Positions 49,216 to 59,719 of a stretch of DNA of 64,000 nt are shown here, in pieces. The notes under the pieces are model-generated. The model was not told where the DNA came from. It did no database searches and saw nothing but the letters and a program-made list of their open reading frames with translations. Position numbers and translations under genes: made by a program. This DNA is from Gaeumannomyces sp. JS-464 (Eukaryota; Ascomycota; Sordariomycetes; Magnaporthales; Magnaporthaceae): NCBI GenBank assembly GCA_002197995.1, contig NGZR01000003.1, positions 3,038,001 through 3,102,000 on the forward strand, in the 5' to 3' direction. Numbering within the stretch: the first letter of the stretch is position 1; each line of letters opens with the position of its first letter.

Positions 49216-50619
49216 GGGTGCCTGTGACAAGCAGGCCTCCAGCCCAGCCTCTCAAGCCGATGAGTTTATATATAGGGCGTGGAGCGCGAGGGAGAGTTTG
49301 GAACAGTCCCGCCTCGTCGATGATTGATGGTACAGGTGAGAACTGGGATGGGCTCCCGGCGTGGACGGCGGAGCCAAAACAACCACCACAAACATCCCCC
49401 TTCCTTGGCTTGGTTCTTTGGACATTTTGGGAAGCCTTCACAGCACTTTCATTTCCTTGGGTTCTTCCATCTTCCCCTTCTCTTCTTTGCTTCTCTAGTC
49501 TACTCTCGCGAGATCGTCATGATACCACTATTGCATGGAACAAGCATAAAATCAGCCTTCTGTCACCTGTCAGTCTCCTTTGTCTACGCGTGTCCGCTTC
49601 CCCTGTCGAATATTGTTATCTCTTCGTCAGCCCCTTTTCCGATCCCATCCCGCCCTCTTAGCTATTCTCTTTTTTCGCCCACCATCCTCTTGCTCTCACA
49701 TCGCCCCAACTTTACCTCATGCTCTCTTACTACGTTTCCCTCGTTGTCGTCCCCTTGCGCGTCCCTCTTCTCTCTGTTTGTGGTCCTCGAATATCCCGTC
49801 ATACATGGGCCGTTTGTGGGACAGAAAATGATGTCCGGATCAAGCCCCAGCTTGGACGCTGGGAGGTGACGTCGTTCCTTCTTATCTTGTACGTCGCTGT
49901 ATGTTTGGTTCATATTGTTTTGCTCTTCGTAAACCCCCACCCTTTGCCAGTCCCTGGCCAAGCTCGATATACAGGGTGTGGTTCTCTGGAGAATGCCATC
50001 GCAAACGAGGATGCGGTCGGCAATGGTCATATTGTAGATATAATATTCTCGTGGCGTGTCTTTTTCTCTTTTTTTTTTTTCTTTTTTTCTTTTTTTCTTT
50101 TTTTTCTTTACCTTTTTCTTCTTGACGGCAATACCTCATAGACCTCCATTGGATGCAGATTTCTCCCGGGCGGGGAGGGGGGTGAAATAGAAGGGTCGTT
50201 AGCAGTTAGAATATGAGACTGTCCATTCTATAGCATCAGGTTCGTGCACAAGGATGATATTGCGTGCTTTTTCAAGCAGCTGGCCCAATGCCTTGGATTC
50301 TGGCCTCCCGACCTACCTAAATACGCGTTGAGGTTGTATTCATGATGACGTCTGGAAGGAGACCTATGAGACATCTGGAGGTGGATGTAAAGCATAAACA
50401 AGTGCACATATGCCGTAGAAACCAGGCGTGCTGCAGTCTCTCTATATACTCTTGCGCCTAATGTGTGTCAGGTGCATAACCCTGTACATACATCTCGGTT
50501 TACCACTCGTCTCAACTTTTCATGTCGTCGGTTTTTTAATTTACACAGTATTGTCACAAGGGAATTACAATATGCCAAAAATGTCGTCAAGCGTAATGGG
50601 CACCCGCCGCGAGTTCCGC
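49216..50619. other. intergenic region between mss4 and coa6
   Basis: The two genes converge here. It holds their 3' ends, long pyrimidine tracts (about 50063-50125) and no conserved reading frame. Confidence 0.65.
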
Positions 50620-51078
50620 CTATTTGAAGCTGACGTTGGAGTCCATCTTGATCGCGCCTTGTGCTTCGAGGGCCTTTAGCCTCTGTTCTTTTTGGTAGTT
50701 GGCCACTCTGTATTTCTTGAAGTGTGTAACCTATGCGAGAGGAGACGTGTTAGCGGGCGGTTGTGACTTGATGCGATGCTTCCCACTTTTGTGCCCCCGG
50801 GGGAGACTAAAAAAAAAAAAAAAAAAAAAAAAAAAGATAAGGATACGTACCCACTGCGCAGCGCAGTTCTGCTCAAACGCCCTGCTCTCGGAGCCGCACG
50901 CTTTTGCGGCGGCCTTGGCGTCCTTGACCGGGTCGATGATGGCGGCCTTGTCGAGGCAGGCAAAGTACACGTCGCGCGAGTCCCAGCAGCGCTTCCGCTC
51001 CGAGCGCGAGGGCACAACGGCGCCCTGGCGCACCTCCTCGGCGCGCTTCTGTTCTTCGGACTTGAAGAGGCCGAACAT
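50620..51078 (-). CDS. coa6: cytochrome c oxidase assembly factor Coa6
   Basis: Coa6 is a small twin-Cys protein of the mitochondrial intermembrane space that helps deliver copper to cytochrome c oxidase subunit 2. Exon 1 is 51078-50851 and exon 2 is 50730-50620; the 120-nt GT-AG intron holds a T run of about 26 bases on the coding strand. The protein has 112 residues, close to the yeast length. The family pattern is complete: C31-x9-C41 (CWDSRDVYFAC) and C61-x10-C72 (CGSESRAFEQNC), followed by WVTHFKKYRVANYQKEQRLK. There is no presequence, as expected for a substrate of the Mia40 import route. It is divergent from sys1. Confidence 0.93.
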
Positions 51079-52088
51079 GGCCGGCTGGCTGGGTGGGTAT
51101 GCGTCTTTGTGTCGGGGTCTGTCGGGGGAGGCTTCCCGCCTGCTGCGGCTGTCGAGTTTCGAATTTGCGCGTGTGAGGTGTTCGGTCTCTGGATTGCGGC
51201 CGTCGTGGAATTGACGTGTGTTGGCTTTTTGGGGGCGGCGGGCGACGCTGATCTAGTGTACAAAAGCAGGGCTGCTGCTGGGCTATGGTCGAGACGTCAA
51301 TTCTTCCAAGCGTCGACGGCGGCGGCGGGCGGCAGCTCCACTGACGTAGATGCTGGTTTGGATGATGGAAGCTTCACACATGCGGGACTCGCGCTGTCAC
51401 GTGCCCCGCGGCAGAAGTCCTTGGGCGGTCAGCGAGGGGTGCGCGGCCAGCACCTGCCCCAAACTGCTGGGACGACAGATCCGCCAGCGCTGGACCCCTG
51501 CGGATGTCAAGTGGAACCAAATTTGTCGAGGCACCTGCGAGCGACCGGCCTGACACGTCTCTGGCTGCTGCTGCTGCTGCTGCTGCTGCGCCCAGCGACA
51601 CGGCCACGACGACCGACGGCAAGCATGCCATACACATGGCCTGCGCAACATTGAAGAGCGGACCCTGGAATACACCAGAACCGGCAAATGCAACCCCCGA
51701 CTTGACCTGACATCGGCTGTCTGCCAGAGTCGCATCGTGGCGAATTGCAGAACTAGTCTGGGTGCCCCCTTTTTACGACATACCGGCACGGCCGCCCCTG
51801 CCCTAACCCGCCATCAACCGCGGCCGCATCGTTCAATTTCAACTCGGCGCCGGGAAGGCCCGTACAGGACGAAAGCGTTCCGCGCTTGGCCTCGCCGTCC
51901 CCAGCATAGATACATCCCCCCAGCGACCCGAACGAACGACATAATATCACCAGTCCAGACCCCACCAACCGCGAGGCTCGACGACACCTGGAACTCGACC
52001 GGGAGGGCGGGAGACAGGGACAGAGGAGGAACAAGAAGAGGAGGGAGAAATCACATAGGGCCGGCTCGGCCCTAGACAGTGAACAGCG
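51079..52088. promoter_or_regulatory. shared divergent promoter region of coa6 and sys1
   Basis: About 1 kb between the two start codons without a conserved reading frame; both promoters must lie here. A CTG triplet repeat of about eight units sits at 51564-51589 and yields poly-Leu or poly-Gln frames that are not genes. Confidence 0.6.
51564..51589. repeat. CTG triplet microsatellite
   Basis: About eight CTG units in the coa6-sys1 intergenic region. Confidence 0.9.
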
Positions 52089-52905
52089 ATGGCGCGGAGA
52101 CGCAGGCCGCCACGCGCAGGCGCGCTGACGGAGCTGCCGCCGCTCAAGATCCTGTCGCAGATGGCGATCCTGCAGGCCGTCTACTATGCGGCGGCGCTGG
52201 TGCTCATGCTCTTCACCGCGCTCGTCTACGGCCGCACCTTCTCGCTCGACCTCCTCTTCGGCTGGGAGTCGGTGCGCGGCGACACCACGCAGGGCTGGCT
52301 GACGGCGTTTGTGTGGGTGCTCGATGGCGGGCTGGTTGTGTGAGTGTTTTTGTTTGTTTTCTTGTTCCGCACCAGAGCGAGCCCCCTTTTCCTTTTCCTT
52401 TTCCTCCGACGGCCGCGCGTGGTCAGCCGGGGATACCTAGTGCCGCAAAAGACCCTATTTGCTAACATGAACAATCTCCACTACTCCCAGCTCCCTCATC
52501 CTCGTCCTCGTCGTCGTCCGCTCCAAGCTCGTGCCCGACTTCGCCATCTCGCTGCACGTCATGCACCTGATGATCACCTGGCTCTACACCGGCGTCGTGC
52601 CGCGCCACATCTTCTGGTGGCTGACCATGGCCGCCTCGAGCGCCTGCGCCGTCGGCCTCGGCATCTGGGGCTGCCGGTACCGCGAGCTGATGCCCATCAG
52701 CTTCGGCGGCATCGGTGGCGGCAGCGGCGCGTCGTCGTCTTCTGCCAATGCCGGCGCCGGCAGGTCTGGGAACGGGCAGGGCGGCAGCGGCGACGCCGGC
52801 GACGAAGAGCAGGGCTTCTCGAGGGGCCGGGGTCGGGGCAGAGGCAGGGACGGCGGAGGAGAGTACGAGATGATGACTATGAATGGCGGCAACGGAGCGA
52901 AATAG
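52089..52905 (+). CDS. sys1: Golgi integral membrane protein Sys1
   Basis: Sys1 is a multi-pass trans-Golgi protein that recruits the Arl3/ARFRP1 GTPase and so acts in Golgi-endosome traffic. Exon 1 is 52089-52339 and exon 2 is 52491-52905, with a 151-nt GT-AG intron; 221 residues. Four hydrophobic stretches fit four membrane spans: about residues 27-48, 74-98 (across the splice junction, LVVSLILVLVVV), 105-125 (MHLMITWLYTGVVP) and 127-150 (IFWWLTMAASSACAVGLGI). Between spans 1 and 2 is FSLDLLFGWESVRGDTTQGW, a conserved Sys1 segment. The cytosolic tail is rich in Gly, Ser, Arg and Asp, much of it low complexity. It is divergent from coa6; with sec24 it is the second membrane-traffic gene in the window. 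Confidence 0.95.
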
Positions 52906-54090
52906 ACATTCGGTTGTTTTGTGTATTCTTGTAACCCTGTTTGTAATATGCAAGGGGTGGCTCGCATTTTTTTCGGTTACCTTTGGTACTGTTATTCCTG
53001 TACCGCCGTTCTCAGGGCATGGTTTGGCGTTGATGGCTGGGGTCTGAGTATCGAACCACCCAATAGAGATATGTTTGCGAGGGTGACAGCTTGATGAAGG
53101 TATAGCTTGCGGCTAAAGAATTTAAAATACTAGGTATTTTGTTCTAGGCATCCAGACGACGGATAATTACAGACATCCAGCCATGTTCTCCCAGGAGCCC
53201 GAATACAATCATCCCTACTGGACTTCCGCCCCCAGCTCCTGCTCCTGCTGAAACCTGCCCTGGCCAGCTCGACTTTTCGTTTTTGCTGCGAGCGCATAAC
53301 CTGACCGGTTCGAACGCATTAGTGAGATGCCGCTCGTATGATCACGGGTGGAGGAGATTGCACGAGTTTAACTCACTATCTTAACCGAGCCCTCCACCAG
53401 GTATCTGGCGGCAACAACCGATTTGGTCTGTCCAAGGTGGACAGTTCTCCCAATCGCCTGTCTCTCGACGCTCGGGTTCCACTGAGGTTCGAGGATAAAG
53501 ATTCGGCTCGCGGCGATTAGGTTCAGGCTGCGGTTATTGTGACACATGAGCTATTAGCTTCGACTCATCGCTCCGGCTCACACATCTCTCAACCTGGACT
53601 TGTGAACAATCGTAGGAGCAGCAGAGGCCAGCATGTCAAACTCACTCGAACATAAGAACTCGCATTTCCTTGTCGGTCGTGAACCTTTGCATATGCACTT
53701 GTTGCTCTTTAAGGCTGCGGCCCCCCTTGATTCTTCAATGGGAATCCCTCATCACATCGCTCGCACCAGCACGCTTGAGGCTGACGGCGACTGTGTGATG
53801 GGTGTTGAATACTAATTATGCTACTGGATTCGAGCTCTTGCTCGTTGTCTCCAGTTTCCCCATAGTATCCGGTGACCTTGAGGGGGATGTTAGGGAGGCC
53901 AGAGAGCATTTCTACTTGATTAGTGATTAGACTCAAGGTAAGCAAATTGGCGGAACTGATCATTTCACTTTGGAACGGGTAGGATGGCTATAACTTGCCT
54001 GTCAACCTCTGGCTTCCATGACGTTTGCATGATAACTAGAGCCGGTTAGTATGAATTGGTAATTATAAAGCTTTAAATGTGCCCCTGCAG
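52906..54090. other. gene-free stretch between sys1 and the SNF2 fragment
   Basis: No conserved reading frame. A minus-strand open frame at 53709-53963 is not recognised and shows no helicase motif, so I do not join it to the neighbouring SNF2 fragment. Confidence 0.55.
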
Positions 54091-54324
54091 TTACTTTGGT
54101 GCCTTGGAAGGCACGATGATTAGCGTGGCCTTGCACCGGCGGCTGCGGCGGGTGTGTTTGGCGTGGACAGACTGGTGGCGTAGATCAACACCTTCTCGCG
54201 CCCATGCCTCAGCATTTTTGAGGGTTTGTACGATCAGCGCCAGTGATGACGGGGACTTCCCCATGCCCGTGTCATCTGCAAGGGTGCCTCCATCCGCACA
54301 ACGTGCATCTTCCCCAATCTTCAT
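54091..54324 (-). pseudogene. orphan fragment of an SNF2-family DNA-dependent ATPase
   Basis: About 77 residues. GGTLADDTGMGKSPSSLALI matches helicase motif I (Walker A) of the SNF2 family, where the common form is GGILAD-MG-GK. Further on, CKATLIIVPS matches motif Ia. The spacing, with an intervening charged insert, resembles Rad5/Rad16-like fungal members. The frame stops four residues after IIVPS, and neither the DExH box nor the C-terminal helicase lobe is found on either side. It is best read as a broken piece left by duplication or transposition. It could be a misread exon of a larger gene, but no partner exon is visible. Confidence 0.55.
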
Positions 54325-55039
54325 TTCAATCTGTCCACAAAAAAAACTTTAGGCAAATCCGTGCTTGCACCATAACTTAAAACCTTAAAAAGACCAGAGA
54401 AGCCGAGGCCAGGGCGGAAGAACAAGAGCAAGGGTGATCGGTTGTTAAAACCATCCCTTTGGCTCGATGGGGGAGGCCGTTGGACAACGAGCTAGCGGTA
54501 AATTGTATTCAGATTCTAATTCGCCCCTGGCGCTGCGTAAGAATTTAGGAAGGGATTATCGGATCCGAGCAGACTGTCCGAGGGCTCCTGTGCTATTCTC
54601 TCTACGTTACCCGTCAGTTCATAATTACAGTGTTTTCCGCGATGACCGAATTCCGATCCGGCGGGGGTTGCGTAATGTCGGGTGCTAGCGCGACATCGTT
54701 CGTCTTACTTCCGCCCGGGTGTGCCGTTTTAGGAAATCGGATTTAACAGCGGGCCCGAGCCTCAATAACCTCGATGGGCTGGCCATTCGACGATGGTTCG
54801 ATAAGTAGGAGTCGGATATAATGATAGCCTTAATCCGTTGGTCCGAAGGCATTTGCAGGCGGATATAAGGTCGGTCGCCAACACAAGACCGAAGTCCGTC
54901 TGCTGGTGAATGTGTTACGAGTATAAAGTGGCCGGTGTTAGACTTGCCAAGACGTTGGAAAAATCCCCAGATATCCATACTAGAGTTTTCAACCCGCGCT
55001 AAGAACACTTCCATACTGATCGACGAACCACCGACAACT
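54325..55039. other. upstream region of the NmrA-like gene
   Basis: No conserved reading frame. The final part should contain the promoter of the gene starting at 55040. Confidence 0.55.
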
Positions 55040-56153
55040 ATGGCCCAATACGCTCAGGACCAGCCTGCGGGCTACAGCAACTATGTCTCCAACGTCGTCC
55101 TCGTGGGCGTGAGTCCATCCATGGCTTTGCTGTGCTGACAACACCCATCCCAAGCAATAAATACTACTCAAGTACTGACCTTTGAACCATCTTGATCTTT
55201 AGGCGGGAGGCCAAGTGGGCAGCCACATCGCATCCGCTCTGGCAGCTACGGGAAAGCACACCGTAACAGCCCTCACCCGGGAAGGAAGCGCAAGCAAGCT
55301 TCCCGCCGGAGTCAAAGTGGCGCGCGTGCCGTCATACGACGACGAGGCCGCGGTTGCGGAGGCCCTGAAGGCCGCAGGCGCGCAGGCCCTCATCATTACG
55401 CTGTCCGTGACGGCCAGCCCGGAGACTCAGCCGCATCTCATCAAGGCCGCCTCCGCCGCGGGCGTGCGTTTCATCATCCCGAATTCATGGGGCATCAAGA
55501 TGTCCGACAGGAAGCTGGCCGAGGAGACCTTCCTCGGGACCAAGGACATCGTGGCTCAGGAAACGGTCAAGCAAGCCGGCGGCGTCAGCCAGCTCATCTT
55601 CATTGCGTGTGGGTTCTGGTACGAGTTCAGCCTGGCTGGCGGCCGCGACAGGTACGGGTTCGACTTTGACAACAAGGTCTTCCTGATGCTCGACGACGGC
55701 GAGACCAAAATGCACACTTCAACCTGGCCGCAGACGGGCCGCGCCGTCGCTGCGGCCCTGAGCCTCCCCATCTTGCCGCAGTCGCCCGAGTCGGGCGAGG
55801 CGCTGACTCTTTCGAGGGTGGCATCCTCGGGCGAGGCCGTGCTCCACGTCAAGAGCTTCTTGTTGTCGCAGAAGGACATGTTTGAGAGCGTCAAGAGGGT
55901 GACGGGCACGACGGACGCGGACTGGACAGTCCACCGGAAGACGTCGAAGGAGCAGTACGAGGAGGGACGCGAGGCTTTCCTCAAGGGGGACAGGAAGGCA
56001 TATGGGCAGCTCTTGTATGGACGCGGCTGGTTCCCCGGGGCTGGTAAATTTGACAGGATCGATAACCAGGCACTGGGTCTGCCTGAGGAGGATTTGGATG
56101 AGGCTACAAAGGAGGCGGTGCGTATGGCAGTGAACCACGAGGTTCCTTATTGA
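55040..56153 (+). CDS. NmrA-like / isoflavone-reductase-type NAD(P)-binding protein
   Basis: A member of the atypical short-chain dehydrogenase family with NmrA and the plant isoflavone/pinoresinol reductases; fungal members are either redox sensors or reductases of unknown substrate. Exon 1 is 55040-55108, exon 2 is 55203-56153; the 94-nt intron is GT-AG and phase 0, total 339 residues. The dinucleotide loop straddles the splice site: VVLVGAGGQVGSHIASAL, with GxGGxxG at residues 23-29. A Lys/Arg pair is expected for NADPH choice; TREGSASKL lies at the end of the second strand. Then come ALIITLSVTASPETQPHLIK, VRFIIPNSWGIKMSD (where NmrA-type proteins have a conserved patch) and FIACGFWYEFSL. 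The frame is intact. No clustered biosynthetic genes suggest a substrate. Confidence 0.9.
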
Positions 56154-56884
56154 TAAGAGGACAAGACAAAACCGTGTTTGGTTTTGTTCAGCCGCACGGC
56201 TCCGGCGGTGTCAAGTGATGGATTCGCTCACCCAGCCTCTCCCTACTCACCAAACAAACAATTCAGTCTACTGCAGCCGCAAGCCTTGATAATTGTTCGG
56301 TAGCTATGACCCCTTTTGTACCGATGACCAAGATTCTGCCACTCATTGTCACCCATAACCTCGTTCAATTTAATAGCACTTATCAAAGGTTAAAGAGATT
56401 TCGCGCCAATATATAGGCCTCTAGACTCTGCTGTGGATTAGTGGCAATAGACTTTTCACAATGTTCATGCTGGGTTGCGAAAACTATTTCCGGAAAAGGG
56501 TTTTCTGGTATTGGAATCAAGATGCATGCAGCAACAGGCCGCGTCCAGCCCGCCACTATGACCCACATGATCTATCGGGATACACTGATAATGAGCGAAA
56601 CCAGCTTGCAAGTAAACCAAGCCTGAGCCTCGGTTGAAACTCCCGTGCCAAGTGCAAGGCCATCCACTTCCACAGGCGGTGATGTGCCCGTCGCCCACAC
56701 CAAGTCAACGCCTCCAAGCCATAGCGATTTACTGGCAGCACTAAATGATTAAAAAGATGTTAGTATTGGCGCTTCACTATTATGCTCACGGTTCGTAAGA
56801 CTCCTATCGAAGCTGCCAAAACTTACTTGGAACTGCGATGGTTCGAGTTAGCACAAGACTTTAAATTCCAATCAGGGACCTTTA
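56154..56884. other. intergenic region after the NmrA-like gene
   Basis: No conserved reading frame. It holds the 3' ends of the two genes that converge on it. Confidence 0.55.
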
Positions 56885-57046
56885 CTAGAGGGGAAAATGT
56901 ACAGTGCAGGACTCCTTGGAAGAGCAGCGGCACTTCTTGCAGTCGACATCGCGGGAGTCAAGAAGAGCGCCGTTGTCGGGGGCAACGTTGGGGGCGGCCA
57001 TGGCGACGGCGGCCAGGATGGACAGGATGGCAATGGAGAACTTCAT
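56885..57046 (-). CDS. small secreted cysteine-rich protein, effector-like
   Basis: I do not recognise a family. The frame gives 53 residues. MKFSIAILSILAAVAMAAPN is a clear signal peptide with a likely cut after an Ala-x-Ala site at about residue 18. A short acidic segment (DNGALLDSRD) could be a propeptide. The mature part has four cysteines (36, 39, 41 and 47; C-x2-C-x-C-x5-C in CKKCRCSSKESC). I chose the inner ATG at 57046 because the frame extended upstream has no signal peptide. A GTACAT after CysThr near the end could be a splice donor, so the C terminus may be longer. It stands 2.7 kb from the start of the AT-rich transposon block. Function is unknown; secretion is the only firm inference. 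Confidence 0.65.
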   Translation of the reverse strand: MKFSIAILSILAAVAMAAPNVAPDNGALLDSRDVDCKKCRCSSKESCTVHFPL

Positions 57047-59719
57047 GTTGGCGGTTGAAGGTTTTGGTTGGAGGAGTTTCCAAGAAGATGTATGTGCAGG
57101 ATGGTTTTGCGTGGTGTCCCGGGTGTGAGATGGTTTCTCTTCTTCTGGTCGTCCTTGAGGTGCCCGTCTTCCCTTTTTATACACGAAATCTGCAGTCGTA
57201 ACGGGTTGTTTGGTGCTCGTAAAGGTCTTCTTTATGTCTTGACGACCACAGCCCCCTCCGGCGGCCATAATAGCGACCTAGATTGAGGGGTAGCACCGCT
57301 AGCGGATGCCTCCTGCACAAGGACCGCGCCTCTCAGATGCAGGCCGCCCCTCAAAGGAAAACAAGCAGTGTCTTGTCGTGGCAAAGCTGGACCCCCGACG
57401 CCGCCGGCTCTCGGCGTTGGACCGCCCCCTGCATGGACAACGGTGACAGGAAGCAGCATGTAAGCTGATGGTTGCATTAGATTTTAACGAGCGGCTGTTT
57501 CCAATTGGCAGCCCGCTCTGTCGTCAGCATCCGCAGCGGTTTTACCCCACAGTCAGATCTCTGGCGGGTAGACGGCCGCCGAATTACTTTAGGCTATGGC
57601 ACTCCTAACTGAGGACGCCCGCGAGCCTATTCGCCCGGCAGCTAATCCGTCAGACGCGATGTGCTCAGCACTATCGCAAAACGTTACGCACCATTTGGTA
57701 ACATTGATCGTCGATGGAACTCGCCGAAGGAACGCATAGTTGCGTTTTTTTTACAATGGCGGATTTAGGGAATTCTTTGGCCACAAGGCGGAGACGATAT
57801 TTTTATATCAGTCATCTTAAGAATGCCGCTCGAAGTCTCCGAATCTTACGCGAGTGGCTGGGGCACTCTTCGACCTTAATATGATAAACCCGCCGCCGGA
57901 ATCGTACATCTTGCGCCAATGAAAGGAAATATATAAATAGATATGGCTCGCAAGCGTGATTCTTCCACGCGGGAAATAGCTATGCTGTCAACGCCATGCA
58001 TGATAATTACCTCGCATTCTGCAACGAGATAAACTGATAACATCGCGGCCAATGTATGAAAGGGGTTGGTAGGTTATCCACACATACCCCACGGGGGTAG
58101 TTGCGCTCAGCCGGACCTATGCATGCTTAAACGAAGCCACAATACTTCCGCCTCTTGCTGCCCTGCGGCCGATCAGCGAGCAACAGGAGAAGGAAGCGGC
58201 ATAGTGCATGGGCAGCAAATTGCTGTAGATCGTGCAGTGAGGCAGCCAGTGATTAGAATCGTAGTGTCCGAACCAAATCATTGCATGCCACATGCTAGCT
58301 GCTACGCCTCCTGTGCCTCGGAATTCGACCCCCAAAAGCATCGAGCGGCGTTCTTCCTGCCGCTTTAGGCGCGCTGTCCATATGCATGCAGTCACATTAT
58401 CGACTTCTTGAATGGGAACCTTGTCGCCGTGGAGTTGTCATCCCAAATCCTCCCTAAAGTGTTTTCACCGCCCAGTGGGAGTGCCAATGGGATTTCTGGT
58501 CCTTGTTTGCTCCCACCTAAAGTGCGTCATCTACCACATTCAACCACCGTGGTGAAGTGAAGGAAGGCTCAAAGTTTGCTTGCATCATGATTTTTTTATT
58601 TTATATTTTATTTTATAGCGGCTTGCTGAGTGACTAGTAGGAAGGGTAGGGCCATTATTGTCCATGCTTCTTGAAATCGTTACACCTCATCTGGAATCAC
58701 CTAACACCTCTGCATGGACCTTGGAGCTCTTATCAGCGGATAAAGGAAGCTTTAGTGTTGGCTCAAACCACAGATATAGCCGTGCTAAACTAAATGCTTT
58801 TCTTTTGCTCCGTTACCGGACTGACTCCAGCAAAGCCTTGCTGGAGCTTCCGTAAATCATATTCTTTTTTCATGTAGTCCGCAAGTGGTTGTCAAGTTAA
58901 TCTTGTTCTAAGGATGCCGCGTGAGCCCTACCCGAGCCCCGCGTTAGATTGGCCTGGCCTTGCACGAACCGGGTGACGCCAAGGCCAGACGTATTTAGTT
59001 TGGGCTGAAGTACTGGGTAGAATCGGCTGCTAGTAGCGTAAGTGCGGCTGAGGGCCACTGGGTTTTGGTTGCACGTGAAGCGGGAGCCGGAAAATCGATG
59101 GGCGGCGTCGGGACAGCACGGCTCCGGCAACGGTAACTTCGGCCTCGGCGGCGCTGTTTAAACTGTCTTCTGGTGATAGGTTCTTAGAGCTGGGATAAGT
59201 TCCCGTGCAAGAGCCACTTGGCAACTGCGGCGACCGCGTGCACGAGGACCACAATTTGCAGTATTATGACCTTCGGGGAAGCTATTATTGCCCGACGCCT
59301 TGGGAATGCTTTGGCATGCATATCTAGTGGGTAGTTTAGTCCCAACTCGAAGTAGCGGTATGCTCACTGTCATCATCTCGCACCTTATTTCAAAATCGAT
59401 TGGCCTACCAGAGTCCAGGCTTCACCAAGGTTGGCCTTTTGTTAAAGGTGGCCTGGAGTCACGTGGGTGGCAACTGGTGCCCCACAGCTTTAGGCCTATG
59501 CATTGGCCCTAGTATTTTGGCTTGCGCGCGCCCTAGCCCGCGATCGAGTAGAGTAGCCAAGGAATAATCACCAATTACTTCGGGTGCTTGTTGTCGCGCA
59601 CCTCCATTAGGTTATAAGCCCTCGCGCCGCCGTTAACGATATCTCTGCCTAATTAGGAGAGATTAACGGTGCACGAGTTGTTTCCCGTTGCTTGCGTTCT
59701 CCCACCGTGGATTACGGGC
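57047..59719. other. gene-free transition zone before the AT-rich block
   Basis: No conserved reading frame on either strand. GC content falls gradually and TA-rich words increase towards the right. About 59590-59720 could be an LTR remnant of the element that follows, but no matching copy lies in the window. Confidence 0.5.

Noticed and set aside
53290..53320. GGTTCGAAC word resembling a tRNA B box
   Set aside because: No A box at the right distance and no acceptor stem can be drawn.
22870..56153. A biosynthetic or defence gene cluster
   Set aside because: The genes are unrelated housekeeping functions; no synthase, transporter or pathway regulator groups with the NmrA-like gene.
58066..59376. 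Several 60-100 codon frames before the AT-rich block
   Set aside because: No conserved motif, and frames overlap on both strands.
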